Shown piece by piece: positions 8,396 through 17,052 of a stretch of 45,004 nucleotides of DNA. Location of the stretch: assembly GCA_031277475.1 (NCBI GenBank), contig JAITMJ010000039.1:1-45004 (forward strand), read 5' to 3'. The first letter of the stretch is position 1. The number at the start of each line of letters is the position of its first letter. A model generated the notes under the pieces. The model was not told the origin of the DNA and did no database searches. It worked only from the letters and a program-made list of their open reading frames with translations. Source of the DNA: Flavobacteriaceae bacterium. Lineage in GTDB: Bacteria; Bacteroidota; Bacteroidia; Flavobacteriales; Weeksellaceae. The position numbers were made by a program, and so were the translations under genes.

Positions 8396-10009
8396 ATGAA
8401 AAAATTTCTATTTTCTATTTCGTTCATCATTGGTTTCGGATTTTTTCAAGCGCAAAACACGGAACTTGTTTTTGTTCACTTTAAAGACAAACCGAACAAA
8501 GCCGCTTTTTATGCCAATCCGCTTTCGGAACTTTCGCAGAAATCTTTGGACAGGAGAAGCAATTTGGGAATCCCGTTGAACGACCAAGATGCGCCGATAG
8601 AACCAACTTACATTCAAAACATTCAAAATCTGGGATTTACGGTTGCGGACTCTTCCAAATGGTTGAACGGCGTTATTGTGAATGCTACGGAAGCGCAAAT
8701 CGACATTTTGGAAGATCAATCTTTTGTGGATTCGGTGGAAAGTTTTGTGGTTCATCCCGGAATTCCGTTTGCTCCGGAAAATCATAAAAACAAATGGGAA
8801 AATTTTGAAAATATGTTGCTCACGGAATTTGATTACGGAATCGGTGCCGCACAAATTGACCAAATCAATCTGCGCCAACTTCACCAAGCGGGTTTTACGG
8901 GAACGGGAATCAGTATTGCCGTGATTGATACCGGTTTTCCGACTGTGGATACGGGAAGTGCTTTTTCAAGACTTTGGACAAACAATCTCATCAAAGGCGG
9001 CTACAATTTTGTTTCAAAAAATACCGATATTTACAACCTTTCGCTTAATTCTCACGGTACTATTGTTTTGGGTGTAATCGGCGGATTTTTAAACGGAGAT
9101 TTTGCAGGAGCCGCTCCCGATGCGGATTTTTATCTTTATGCTACGGAAACTACCGCACAAGAAATTCCCGAAGAACAAATTTATTGGATTGAAGCGGCGG
9201 AAGAAGCCGACAGAAAAGGCGTGGATGTGATTACCACTTCCCTCGGATATTCCACTTTTGACGATTCCAGATACGACCTCACTTATGACGATATGAACGG
9301 CAGCGTTTCTTTCATTGCGAGAGGCGCACAAATCGCAGCGGAAAAAGGAATTTTTGTGCTTTCGGCGGCGGGAAATTCCGGGCAGGACAGTTGGCACTAC
9401 ATCATCAGTCCGGCAGATAATGCAAAAGTTTTCACAATCGGAGCCGTAGATTCCGCCGGAAATTCGTCTTCATTTTCGTCTTTTGGTCCCAATTCCGCAG
9501 GCGTTGTGAAACCGGACGGTAGCACGAGAGGCACAAATACGGCAACGGTTTTCGATGATTTCACCACTTTTGCCAGCGGAACTTCTTTGGCAACTCCGCT
9601 TGCGGCAGGCGGCGTGGCGTGTTTATTGCAAGCACTTCCAAATACGATGAGCCGAGAAAATATTAAAAATCTTTTAAAAAATACCGCCTCGCTTGCGCCG
9701 AATCACGATGACCAAATGGGCTACGGAATTTTGAATTTCGGAAAAGCCTACAACGATTTTCTGGCGGTGAATGAAAACCCCGCAAGTGAAAATTTCAAAA
9801 TATATCCGAATCCGAACAACGGAAATTTCTCTGTGGAAAGTTCCGGCGAAGGAAACATTAAAATTCTGGATATGAGCGGAAAATTGATTTACACAGGAAA
9901 ATTAATTAAAGGCAAAACCGACATCAGCCTGAAATTGCCGCCCGGAAATTATCTTGCGATTTCAGAAATCGGCAGAACAAAAGTTTCTGAGAAATTAATT
10001 ATCCGGTAA
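8396..10009 (+). CDS. T9SS-secreted subtilisin-like serine peptidase (S8)
   Basis: A 537-residue secreted protease. An N-terminal signal peptide (MKKFLFSISFIIGFGFFQAQ) is followed by a propeptide-like region, then the S8 catalytic domain. The triad is Asp178 in AVIDTG, His220 in SHGT and Ser397 in SGTSLATP; the oxyanion-hole Asn is in SAAGNSG. The last about 75 residues form a type A T9SS sorting domain starting FKIYPNPNNGNFSV and ending EKLIIR. The enzyme should therefore cross the outer membrane through the type IX system and be anchored or released. Substrates are unknown. It stands alone in its operon. Confidence 0.94.
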   Translation: MKKFLFSISFIIGFGFFQAQNTELVFVHFKDKPNKAAFYANPLSELSQKSLDRRSNLGIPLNDQDAPIEPTYIQNIQNLGFTVADSSKWLNGVIVNATEAQIDILEDQSFVDSVESFVVHPGIPFAPENHKNKWENFENMLLTEFDYGIGAAQIDQINLRQLHQAGFTGTGISIAVIDTGFPTVDTGSAFSRLWTNNLIKGGYNFVSKNTDIYNLSLNSHGTIVLGVIGGFLNGDFAGAAPDADFYLYATETTAQEIPEEQIYWIEAAEEADRKGVDVITTSLGYSTFDDSRYDLTYDDMNGSVSFIARGAQIAAEKGIFVLSAAGNSGQDSWHYIISPADNAKVFTIGAVDSAGNSSSFSSFGPNSAGVVKPDGSTRGTNTATVFDDFTTFASGTSLATPLAAGGVACLLQALPNTMSRENIKNLLKNTASLAPNHDDQMGYGILNFGKAYNDFLAVNENPASENFKIYPNPNNGNFSVESSGEGNIKILDMSGKLIYTGKLIKGKTDISLKLPPGNYLAISEIGRTKVSEKLIIR

Positions 10010-10139
10010 TGAATTACAAATATAAACTTCGAACTTTGTTTTCATTTTTTTGCTAAAGAAGAGAGTTAAATATTTATAGATTAAGTGATTATAAAATAAT
10101 AGATTAAAGAATATCAAATTTTAAACAAATTAAAATAAT

Positions 10140-11279
10140 ATGAAATTCAACACAAAAGTAATTCACGGCGGACAAAGCCATGAACCTTCAACCGGAGCCG
10201 TAAATGTTCCGGTATTTTTCACATCCACATTCGCACAAAAATCTCCCGGAATACATTCCGGCTACGAATATTCCAGAGCGGCAAACCCTACAAGACAGGC
10301 GTTGGAAGACAGTTTGGCAAGCATCGAAAACGGCGCGAAAGGTTTGGCTTTTTCTTCCGGATTGGCAGCCACAGATTGCGTTTTGAAACTTCTGAATGTG
10401 GGAGATGAAATCATCGCTTGCAACGATTTATACGGCGGAACTTACAGAATGTTCACCAAAATGTTTGAAAAATATCAACTGAAATTTCACTTTGCGGATT
10501 TTACGAACATTAAAAATGTTGAAGAAAAAATCAATGAAAAAACAAAACTGATTTGGATTGAAACGCCGACCAATCCGCTGATGAAGTTGGCAGACATCAA
10601 AGCCGTTGCAGATTTGGCGAAAGGAAAAAATATTCTGATAGCGGTGGACAATACGTTTGCTACGCCGTACATTCAAAAACCGCTGGATTTGGGAGCCGAT
10701 ATTGTGATGCATTCCGCAACGAAATATTTGGGCGGACATTCCGATGTGATTGCCGGCGCATTAATCACAAAAAATCTCGAATTGGGCGAACAACTGCATT
10801 TTATTCAATTTGCCGGCGGCGGAATTTTGTCGCCGATGGATTCTTATTTGGTTTTAAGAGGCATCAAAACATTGGCTTTGCGAATGCAAAAACATTCCGA
10901 AAACGGCTTTGAAATTGCAAAATATTTAGAAAATCATCCGAAAGTTGACCGCGTTTTTTATCCCGGATTGAAATCTCATCCTCAACACGAATTGGCTCAA
11001 AAACAAATGCGAGAATCCGGAGGAATGGTTTCTTTCACCTTTAAATCGGGAAAAAAAGAAGATGCCGTGAAATTTTTGGAACAAATTAAAATATTCACGT
11101 TGGCGGAAAGTTTGGGCGGCGTGGAATCTTTGGCGAATCATCCGGCAATGATGACGCACGCTTCCATTCCTGCGGAAAAACGTTTAGAAGCGGGAATCAC
11201 AGACGATTTGGTGAGATTGAGTGTAGGAATTGAAGATGTGGAAGATTTGATTGAGGGTTTGGAAAAAGGGTTTGTTTAA
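10140..11279 (+). CDS. Cystathionine gamma-synthase/lyase-type PLP enzyme
   Basis: A 379-residue member of the Cys/Met metabolism PLP-enzyme family. It shows YSRAANPTR near residue 45, ETPTNPLMKLADI near 140, AVDNTFATPY near 168, the PLP-binding Lys195 in SATKYLGGHSD, and ESLGGVESLANHPAMMTHA near 320. Members make cystathionine from an activated homoserine (synthase), cleave it (lyase), or use related substrates, and sequence alone does not separate these. No methionine or cysteine gene is adjacent to settle the issue. The start fits the family length. Confidence 0.9.
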   Translation: MKFNTKVIHGGQSHEPSTGAVNVPVFFTSTFAQKSPGIHSGYEYSRAANPTRQALEDSLASIENGAKGLAFSSGLAATDCVLKLLNVGDEIIACNDLYGGTYRMFTKMFEKYQLKFHFADFTNIKNVEEKINEKTKLIWIETPTNPLMKLADIKAVADLAKGKNILIAVDNTFATPYIQKPLDLGADIVMHSATKYLGGHSDVIAGALITKNLELGEQLHFIQFAGGGILSPMDSYLVLRGIKTLALRMQKHSENGFEIAKYLENHPKVDRVFYPGLKSHPQHELAQKQMRESGGMVSFTFKSGKKEDAVKFLEQIKIFTLAESLGGVESLANHPAMMTHASIPAEKRLEAGITDDLVRLSVGIEDVEDLIEGLEKGFV

Positions 11280-11379
11280 AGTTTAGAAATTTAAAGAAAT
11301 TTTCTTCCTAAATTTAGAAAATAAAAAAGTTGCATTCAGTAGTTGAAACTACCGCGAAATGTTCATGTCAAAAAAAAAA

Positions 11380-11410
11380 TTGCAGATAAAAAAAATAAGT
11401 TATATCTTTG
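11380..11410 (+). promoter_or_regulatory. rpsT promoter
   Basis: TTG at 11380-11382 and TATCTTTG at 11403-11410 are separated by 20 bp. This matches the Bacteroidota sigma-ABfr consensus (TTG, 19-21 bp, TAnnTTTG), and the -7 element ends 24 bp before the rpsT ATG. Confidence 0.78.
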
Positions 11411-11434
11411 CACCCATATTTTTAGGAAATAGTT

Positions 11435-11689
11435 ATGGCGAATCATAAATCGGCTTTAAAAAGAATCCGACAAAGCAATGCAAAAAGGCTGTTGAACAGA
11501 TATTATCATAAAACCGCAAGAACGGCGATGAAAGTATTGAGAAGTGAAGAAGATAAAAAATCGGCGCAAGATCAATTGCCGAAAGTGATTTCCTTGTTGG
11601 ATAAATTGGCAAAGAAAAATATTATACATAAAAATAAAGCGGCTAATTTGAAAAGTAAATTGACAAAACACGTCAATAAATTGGCGTAA
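11435..11689 (+). CDS. rpsT: 30S ribosomal protein S20
   Basis: An 84-residue, very basic, helical protein that binds 16S rRNA early in small-subunit assembly. The start MANHKSALKRIRQS and internal KAANLKSKLTKHVNKLA are characteristic. It is followed after 12 bp by tRNA-Glu and a strong hairpin terminator, so the two are probably one transcript from the promoter just upstream. Confidence 0.97.
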   Translation: MANHKSALKRIRQSNAKRLLNRYYHKTARTAMKVLRSEEDKKSAQDQLPKVISLLDKLAKKNIIHKNKAANLKSKLTKHVNKLA

Positions 11690-11701
11690 ACATAAAATCC
11701 A

Positions 11702-11773
11702 GGCCCGTTCGTCTATCGGTTAGGACCTCAGATTTTCATTCTGGTAAGAGGGGTTCGATTCCCCTACGGGCTA
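11702..11773 (+). tRNA. tRNA-Glu (anticodon TTC)
   Basis: A 72-nt cloverleaf. The acceptor stem GGCCCGT pairs with ACGGGCT (one G-U pair). The anticodon stem CAGA/TCTG closes the loop TTTTCAT with anticodon TTC. The T arm is GGGGTTCGATTCCCC. The discriminator base is A, followed by CA, so the CCA end is not fully encoded. Confidence 0.96.
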
Positions 11774-11780
11774 CAAAAAT

Positions 11781-11820
11781 AAACGTAACTATTTGATTAT
11801 AAATAGTTACGTTTTTATTT
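11781..11820 (+). terminator. Intrinsic terminator after rpsT-tRNA-Glu
   Basis: A perfect 14-bp stem (AAACGTAACTATTT paired with AAATAGTTACGTTT) with a 6-nt loop GATTAT, followed by a T-rich tail GTTTTTATTT. It could serve the convergent flavin reductase gene as well. Confidence 0.88.
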
Positions 11821-11870
11821 GTGGCACTATCTTAAAATTTTAATGTTTTTCAGACGTATTTTCTAATCGT

Positions 11871-12689
11871 TTATATCAAAGATTTCCACGCTTCTTCAAT
11901 ATTATTTTGATGTAAAAATTCCTGCGCTTTTTTGTGAACAGATTCTTCGGAAGATGCCTTTCCTTCCGGAAGTTTTTCCACGTTGGCGAGCATTCCCAAA
12001 TCGTTTCCGGTGAAGATTTTTGAAAATCTGATTTCATCGGGCAAATTATCAAAACCGATTCCTTTTGTTACTAAAGGTTTCGGAACTTCAAAAAAGTTTT
12101 CGGCGTTGTTTCTGGAATAAATATTTCCACCGAGACGTGCTGCCAAATCCAATTTATTCTGGTCAAGATTTCCATTTTCATCCAAATATTCTTCACGAAG
12201 ATGAACCCTTAAAATTTCACAAATCACCAAATTTCCGGCACCGCCTTCATTTCCAAAAGATTTCACTTCCAATACTTTACACTCAAAATTCACAGCACAT
12301 TCTTCGATGAGTTTCGGCTTTACCAAATCGGCATTTTTCATCGTGAGTCCGGATTTTATAAATTCGTTTTCGTGTTTTTCATATTCCGTGGATGTAAGCG
12401 AAACCTGCTGAATAATATTAAAACTCACCGTTCCAATCACCGCTTCCGAAACTTCGAGAACATTTTCCAGCGTGTGTTTCGTAGTGTTTCCACGAACTCT
12501 TCGAGACGCCGAAAAAATCAAAATCGGCGGAACCGTGCTGAAAATATTATAGAAACTGAACGGCGACAAATTGATGTTTCCGTTTTTGTCAATGGTAGAA
12601 ACCAAAGCAATCGGACGCGGAGCAACAGCCGCTTGCAATACGTTTTGGAACAGTGCGGAAGAAATTTCTTTGGGATTTAATGTTTTCAT
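11871..12689 (-). CDS. Flavin reductase-like (FMN-binding split barrel) protein
   Basis: A 272-residue protein with a flavin-reductase-like domain in the first about 190 residues. Recognisable pieces are AAVAPRPIALVSTIDKNGN, NLSPFSFYNIFSTVPP, SFNIIQQVSLTS and FECKVLEVKSFG. Family members bind FMN in a split barrel and use NAD(P)H, or act as flavin-dependent oxidoreductases of unknown substrate. The C-terminal about 70 residues, ending HKKAQEFLHQNNIEEAWKSLI, look like a helical tail typical of the longer flavobacterial version. No partner monooxygenase is next to it. Confidence 0.85.
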   Translation of the reverse strand: MKTLNPKEISSALFQNVLQAAVAPRPIALVSTIDKNGNINLSPFSFYNIFSTVPPILIFSASRRVRGNTTKHTLENVLEVSEAVIGTVSFNIIQQVSLTSTEYEKHENEFIKSGLTMKNADLVKPKLIEECAVNFECKVLEVKSFGNEGGAGNLVICEILRVHLREEYLDENGNLDQNKLDLAARLGGNIYSRNNAENFFEVPKPLVTKGIGFDNLPDEIRFSKIFTGNDLGMLANVEKLPEGKASSEESVHKKAQEFLHQNNIEEAWKSLI

Positions 12690-12883
12690 TTTTTATTATA
12701 TACCGAATTTTTTGTTTTAATTTTTCAGATGCGAATTTACAGATTTTTTGCAGGATTTTTTATTCAATTTTTGTAATCTGCAAAATAGTTTAAAACAAAT
12801 CTCACACATCAAAAACCTGCCGATTTGTCCTGAAAATTGCTTTGGCAAATGTTTTGAAAACCTAAAACGAAAAAATCATAATT

Positions 12884-13423
12884 ATGTCCGAAAATCACGA
12901 TATATACGATGACGAACAAACGTTTCCCGATGAAAATTCACAAAACGGCGACCCCGAAAATCCTGAAAATCTGACAGAAGAAAAATCTGCACAGGAAGTT
13001 TTGGCAGAAGAAAAAGACCGCTACATTCGGCTTTATGCGGAATTTGAAAACTATAAAAAACGAACCGCAAAAGAACGTATGGAGTTTTTTCAATATGCCA
13101 ACCAAGATATGATGATTTCTATGCTGGAAATTTTAGACGATTTTGAACGGGCAATCAAAGAAATCGCCAAAACCGAAAATGAAACCGATTTAAAAGGCGT
13201 GGAACTGATTTATCAAAAATTCAAAAATAAATTGGCTGAAAAAGGTCTGAAACCGATTGAAGTGAACATCGGCGATGATTTCAACGTGGATTTCCACGAA
13301 GCCATTACCCAAATTCCCGCTCCGAGTGAAGATTTAAAAGGAAAAATCGTGGACGTTATCGAAACCGGTTATCAACTTTACGACAAAGTCATCCGATTTT
13401 CAAAAGTGATTATCGGAAATTAA
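12884..13423 (+). CDS. grpE: Nucleotide exchange factor GrpE
   Basis: A 179-residue cofactor of the DnaK (Hsp70) chaperone that promotes ADP release. It has an acidic, disordered N terminus (about 1-40), a long helix with EKDRYIRLYAEFENYKKRTAKER near residues 43-65, and a C-terminal beta domain with GLKPIEVNIGDDFNVDFHEAI and VIETGYQLYDKVIRFSKVIIG. dnaJ follows on the same strand but is separated by a repeat-rich spacer and a small unknown gene. In many Flavobacteriia the two are closer. Confidence 0.96.
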   Translation: MSENHDIYDDEQTFPDENSQNGDPENPENLTEEKSAQEVLAEEKDRYIRLYAEFENYKKRTAKERMEFFQYANQDMMISMLEILDDFERAIKEIAKTENETDLKGVELIYQKFKNKLAEKGLKPIEVNIGDDFNVDFHEAITQIPAPSEDLKGKIVDVIETGYQLYDKVIRFSKVIIGN

Positions 13424-13737
13424 AATTTTTGAGGTGCGAGGTGCGAGATGCGGGTTTTTAACACTTTGTCAAAGTTCTAAAATCTTTGACAAAGTTTGAT
13501 GAGAGCAAAAGTCCCTAAAAAAGACGAAAAGTCAAAAGCGAGTAAATGCTTTGTCAAAATTTTTGGGAAAAACGTGGGGCGGCTCGAAGAGCCGAATTTT
13601 CATAACCGCAGGTAAGCGAAGCGCAGCCTGCGGAAAAAACAAAATTCCACTTCATTTCGCCCGTAGGGCGACACAAAAAATGTCAAAGTTTTTATTTAAA
13701 CTTTATAAATTTTAACAATAATTAAAAGAAAAAAGAA
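13424..13737. repeat. Repeat-rich spacer downstream of grpE
   Basis: About 310 bp with no gene. It contains a palindrome ACTTTGTCAAAG / CTTTGACAAAGT (13463-13495), a CGGCTC-GAA-GAGCCG hairpin (13580-13594), a CCGCAGG ... CCTGCGG inverted pair around 13605-13633, and TCGCCC-GTA-GGGCGA (13657-13671). The last two have near-identical counterparts in the spacer at 26717-26927. Confidence 0.75.
13463..13495 (+). terminator. Hairpin, likely grpE terminator
   Basis: A perfect 12-bp stem ACTTTGTCAAAG / CTTTGACAAAGT with a 9-nt loop, 40 bp after the grpE stop. There is no strong T tract, so it may instead be a repetitive palindrome that only folds in RNA. Confidence 0.45.
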
Positions 13738-14022
13738 ATGAAATTCACTTTGGATATAAATCATAAAAAGATAACCTTTCAAAGAAATTGGTTTACGGGA
13801 AATTTTACTTATTCGATAGACGGAACAAAGAAAACTTTACAAAGCGCATTAAATCCGTTTACTCATTTTTCTACAGAATTTTCTAAAACTTATGAAGTAA
13901 GAATAGATGATACCGCAATTATCATTGTAAAAACAAGACCTTTTTTATTTGCAGGTTTTAGAGCGCATAATTATAAATTTTTTATAGATGGAAATTTGGT
14001 GAAAAATCTTGATTCGATGTAG
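13738..14022 (+). CDS. Small hypothetical protein
   Basis: A 94-residue protein that I do not recognise. It looks beta-rich with alternating hydrophobic residues (ITFQRNWFTGNFTYSIDG, TYEVRIDDTAIIIVKTRPF, NYKFFIDGNLVKNL) and has no signal peptide, membrane helix or cysteine pair. An all-beta cytoplasmic fold is plausible. It sits between grpE and dnaJ on the same strand after a repeat-rich spacer, which suggests insertion into an older grpE-dnaJ arrangement rather than a chaperone role. Confidence 0.65.
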   Translation: MKFTLDINHKKITFQRNWFTGNFTYSIDGTKKTLQSALNPFTHFSTEFSKTYEVRIDDTAIIIVKTRPFLFAGFRAHNYKFFIDGNLVKNLDSM

Positions 14023-14158
14023 ATTATGAAATCTCAAAATCCAAAAATCAGAAAGGAAACACGGAAAAAATGATAATGAAAAAAATCTATTAATATAAAA
14101 TTAACAAACAAAATCCCCATTTTATTAGAGATTTTCAGGGGGCTTCACATAAAAAAAA

Positions 14159-15292
14159 ATGACTAAACGAGATTACTACGAAATACTGGAAGTTTCCAAA
14201 ACGGCTTCCGCCGAAGAAATAAAAAAGGCTTACAGAAAGCAGGCGATAAAATTTCACCCCGATAAAAATCCGGGAGATAAAGCCGCAGAAGAAAAATTCA
14301 AAGAAGCGGCAGAAGCCTACGAAGTTTTGAGCGACCAAAATAAACGCGCCCGCTACGACCAATTCGGACACGCCGGAGTTGGCGGAAACGGAGGTTTTGG
14401 CGGTTTCAGCGGCGGAATGACGATGGACGATATTTTTGAACATTTCGGAGATATTTTCGGCGGACATTTTTCAAGCGGTTTTGGAGGCGGTTTCAGCAGA
14501 TTCGGCGGAGCGAGAACACCGCAATTTAAAGGTTCCAATCTCAGAGTTCGCATCAAATTGAATCTGGAAGAAATGCTGACCGGAACTCAAAAAACCATCA
14601 AAATAAAAAGATTGAAACTCGCCGAAGGCGTTACCTCAAAAAACTGTCCTTCGTGTGGCGGTTCCGGAATTCAAATTCAAGTTACCAGCACATTTATCGG
14701 TCAGATTCAAACGCAAACCACTTGCAGAACTTGCCACGGACTCGGAAAAATTGCCGATAAAATTCCGCCCGGAGCCGATACTCAAGGTTTGATAAAAAAA
14801 GAAGAAGAAGTTACAATTCAAATTCCGGCAGGAGCAAGAGAAGGCATTCAGTTGAGCGTTCGCGGAAAAGGAAACGATGCGCCGTTTGGCGGAATTTCTG
14901 GAGATCTTTTGGTGGTGGTGGAAGAAGAGGAAGACAAATTAATCAAACGCGAAGGCGACAATCTGCATCAGGAATTGTATATTTCCTTTGCGGAAGCGGC
15001 ATTGGGAACGAAAAAAGAAATTCCGATTTCCGCATCCGGAAAAGTGAAAATCACGATTGAAGCCGGAACACAATCCGGAAAAATTTTGAGATTATCCGGA
15101 AAAGGACTTCCAAATCTCGACGGCTACGGACGCGGCGATATGTTTATCCACATCAACGTTTGGACACCGCAAAAACTCACCCCCGAACAAAAAACATTTT
15201 TTGAACATCAACTCAACAGCGGCGAAATGGCAGCCGAACCTTCCGGAAAAGAAAAAACTTTCTTTGAAAAAGTGAGGGATTTGTTTAGTTAG
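14159..15292 (+). CDS. dnaJ: Chaperone DnaJ with reduced zinc domain
   Basis: A 377-residue Hsp40 co-chaperone that delivers substrates to DnaK and stimulates its ATPase. The J domain (1-70) contains HPDKNPGD with the essential HPD. It is followed by a Gly/Phe-rich linker (about 75-125), then the cysteine-rich region, then the C-terminal substrate-binding and dimer domains ([44 protein letters not shown]). Only two of the four canonical CxxCxGxG motifs are present, C163-C166 and C189-C192, corresponding by spacing to the inner pair that forms one zinc site. The outer pair is missing. Confidence 0.94.
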   Translation: MTKRDYYEILEVSKTASAEEIKKAYRKQAIKFHPDKNPGDKAAEEKFKEAAEAYEVLSDQNKRARYDQFGHAGVGGNGGFGGFSGGMTMDDIFEHFGDIFGGHFSSGFGGGFSRFGGARTPQFKGSNLRVRIKLNLEEMLTGTQKTIKIKRLKLAEGVTSKNCPSCGGSGIQIQVTSTFIGQIQTQTTCRTCHGLGKIADKIPPGADTQGLIKKEEEVTIQIPAGAREGIQLSVRGKGNDAPFGGISGDLLVVVEEEEDKLIKREGDNLHQELYISFAEAALGTKKEIPISASGKVKITIEAGTQSGKILRLSGKGLPNLDGYGRGDMFIHINVWTPQKLTPEQKTFFEHQLNSGEMAAEPSGKEKTFFEKVRDLFS

Positions 15293-15360
15293 GAGATTAA
15301 ATCTAAAATTTTCAAATTAGAAATAATCCGTATTTTTGTTTCATAAAAAAAATAAATACA

Positions 15361-15804
15361 ATGAAAAAATTAGTAAATATCGGATTTGCAACGGCTATTC
15401 TCGCAATTGCTTTTATGAGTTGCAACGACAATAATGACGACTTTCCGGAAATAAACGAAGTGAACAGAGTGGCTATCGACAGCATAGAAATTATGAAAGA
15501 TTCTGTGGAAGTGGATTCTATGGAAGTCAATGCAATTCAAAAAATTATAACATATTCCGATTATGCTCAAGGCTGCGAAGGATTTTACGGTTACGATTAT
15601 CAAATTGAAGATTTTGACAGATTGGTAACCGCCTACAAATACAAAACCAATTCTTCTTGTGGGCAACCAAAGGCTTTACCGTGGAATTTTGATTTTCGCC
15701 CCAACCAAACCGGAACCTACAATTTCAAATTCTGGAAAGGAAAAGATTCTTTGGATGCAGATGTTTGGATAGAAAAAACAATCGTAGTCGTAGATTCGTT
15801 GTAA
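15361..15804 (+). CDS. Putative lipoprotein of unknown function
   Basis: A 147-residue protein with a lipoprotein signal peptide (MKKLVNIGFATAILAIAFMSC, lipobox Cys21) followed by an Asn/Asp-rich stretch. After the linker, a region with ITYSDYAQGCEGFYGYDYQ and TNSSCGQPKALPWNFDF holds two cysteines that could form a disulphide. The C-terminal part (GTYNFKFWKGKDSLDADVWIEKTIVV) looks like an immunoglobulin-like beta sandwich. It is probably periplasmic or outer-membrane anchored. I do not recognise the family. Confidence 0.8.
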   Translation: MKKLVNIGFATAILAIAFMSCNDNNDDFPEINEVNRVAIDSIEIMKDSVEVDSMEVNAIQKIITYSDYAQGCEGFYGYDYQIEDFDRLVTAYKYKTNSSCGQPKALPWNFDFRPNQTGTYNFKFWKGKDSLDADVWIEKTIVVVDSL

Positions 15805-15848
15805 AAAAATCTGCGAAAACCTAAATTGATTCTAGCAAAATAAGATAT

Positions 15849-15886
15849 ATCAAACCTCTTAACGATGGGGGTTTGATGTAATTTTT
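15849..15886 (+). terminator. Probable terminator after lipoprotein gene
   Basis: ATCAAACC (15849-15856) pairs with GGTTTGAT (15870-15877) across a 13-nt loop and is followed by ATTTTTG. It lies 45 bp after the lipoprotein stop. Confidence 0.6.
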
Positions 15887-15926
15887 GTCTAAATTTATGT
15901 ATTGTCCGCAACAAAAAAACAACGGT

Positions 15927-16763
15927 ATGAAGTATATTTTTCTTGTAATTTTTAATCTTATTTCGTTTAATTATGCCTTTTCTCAGGATAAGATTGAAGA
16001 TTTTTTATTGTGGGATCATCGGCAAACCAAAGTATTGCTGTTGGGAACTTTTCATTTTGAAAATCCCAATTTAGACACTCATAAAAACGAAAATTCGATT
16101 GATATTTTGAATGATTTAAGGCAAGCGCAAGTGCTGGAAATTGTAGATAAAATCAATAAATTCAAACCTACAATTATTTGCTTGGAACGAACCGACAACG
16201 CATCGTTAAACGAAAAATACAATGCCTACATCAAATCAAAATACACATTAACCGCCAATGAAGTGGATCAATTAGGATTTAGAATAGCGAAAATTAATGA
16301 TTTAAAAAAAGTATTTGCAGTAGATGCCACAAGCTATTTGCGAGACAATCTGAAAAAAGATTCCGTTTTGTCCCACATTTGGGACGAAGAATTCTATTTA
16401 GATACAGATGAAGCAAGCCATTGGTCGGAAAAATATTATAATTGGTACAAGTATTTGGACAACAAATCATTAGACCTGTCGCTTTCGGAATATTTAAAAA
16501 TCATTAATCAACCCAAAAACCTGAAATACAATTTGGGAGAGTATTTAGTGGATAGCAAAACAAGCAATCACAACGGACCCGATTTTATTGCTTTGGATTG
16601 GTACGACAGAAATTTACGGATTTTCAACAACATCCTCAAAACAAATCCTACGAGCGAAGACAGAATTTTAATCATATTCGGCAGCGGACACATTCCCATT
16701 CTGCAACATTTGTTTGAAAGTTCGCCACAATTCGAAGTGGTAAATATTCTGGAATATTTGTGA
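15927..16763 (+). CDS. DUF5694-family secreted protein
   Basis: A 278-residue protein starting MKYIFLVIFNLISFNYAFSQ, a clear signal peptide. An upstream in-frame ATG 14 codons earlier would bury it and is less likely. The mature part shows VLLLGTFHFENPN, QVLEIVDKINKFKPTIICLER, VFAVDATSYLR, a Trp-rich central stretch, and DRILIIFGSGHIPILQHLF near the C terminus. This pattern fits DUF5694, a family distantly reminiscent of TraB/GumN-type haem or metalloprotease-like folds because of the conserved GTFHF and GSGHI histidines. Catalytic activity is unproven. It stands alone. Confidence 0.78.
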   Translation: MKYIFLVIFNLISFNYAFSQDKIEDFLLWDHRQTKVLLLGTFHFENPNLDTHKNENSIDILNDLRQAQVLEIVDKINKFKPTIICLERTDNASLNEKYNAYIKSKYTLTANEVDQLGFRIAKINDLKKVFAVDATSYLRDNLKKDSVLSHIWDEEFYLDTDEASHWSEKYYNWYKYLDNKSLDLSLSEYLKIINQPKNLKYNLGEYLVDSKTSNHNGPDFIALDWYDRNLRIFNNILKTNPTSEDRILIIFGSGHIPILQHLFESSPQFEVVNILEYL

Positions 16764-17052
16764 AAAATTAAAACAAAATCCGCGCGTCATCCGCGTGCTT
16801 TCATCTGAAAAATTCTTGTAAATTTAAAAGTTTATTAAAAAGAGAAAATATAAAAAATCTGTGTAATCCGTGCAATCTGTGGGAAATAAAATAATTTTCA
16901 CAAACAAGTTAAAAATTAGAAAATCGTGTTTTTTCGTTTTCAAAAAAATATGTGAAATCTGTGTGATCTGCGGGAAACAATTTTTCACAAATAAATCGAA
17001 AATAAAATCCATGTAAATCCTAAAAATCCGCGTCATCTGCGTGCCTTAAAAA
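16764..17052. repeat. Spacer built of ATCTGTG/ATCCGCG repeats
   Basis: Several imperfect copies of a phrase of the type ATCTGTGNNATCTGTGGGAAA or ATCCGCGTCATCNGCGTG are spread over this spacer (around 16781, 16857, 16950 and 17025). The same phrase recurs at 29247-29360. Reading frames here come from the repeat itself (Thr-Asp-rich) and are not credible genes. Confidence 0.7.

Noticed and set aside
16824-17036. 70-residue open frame on the minus strand
   Set aside because: It is produced by ATCTGTG-type repeats (TDCTDYTDF-like product) and has no family signal.
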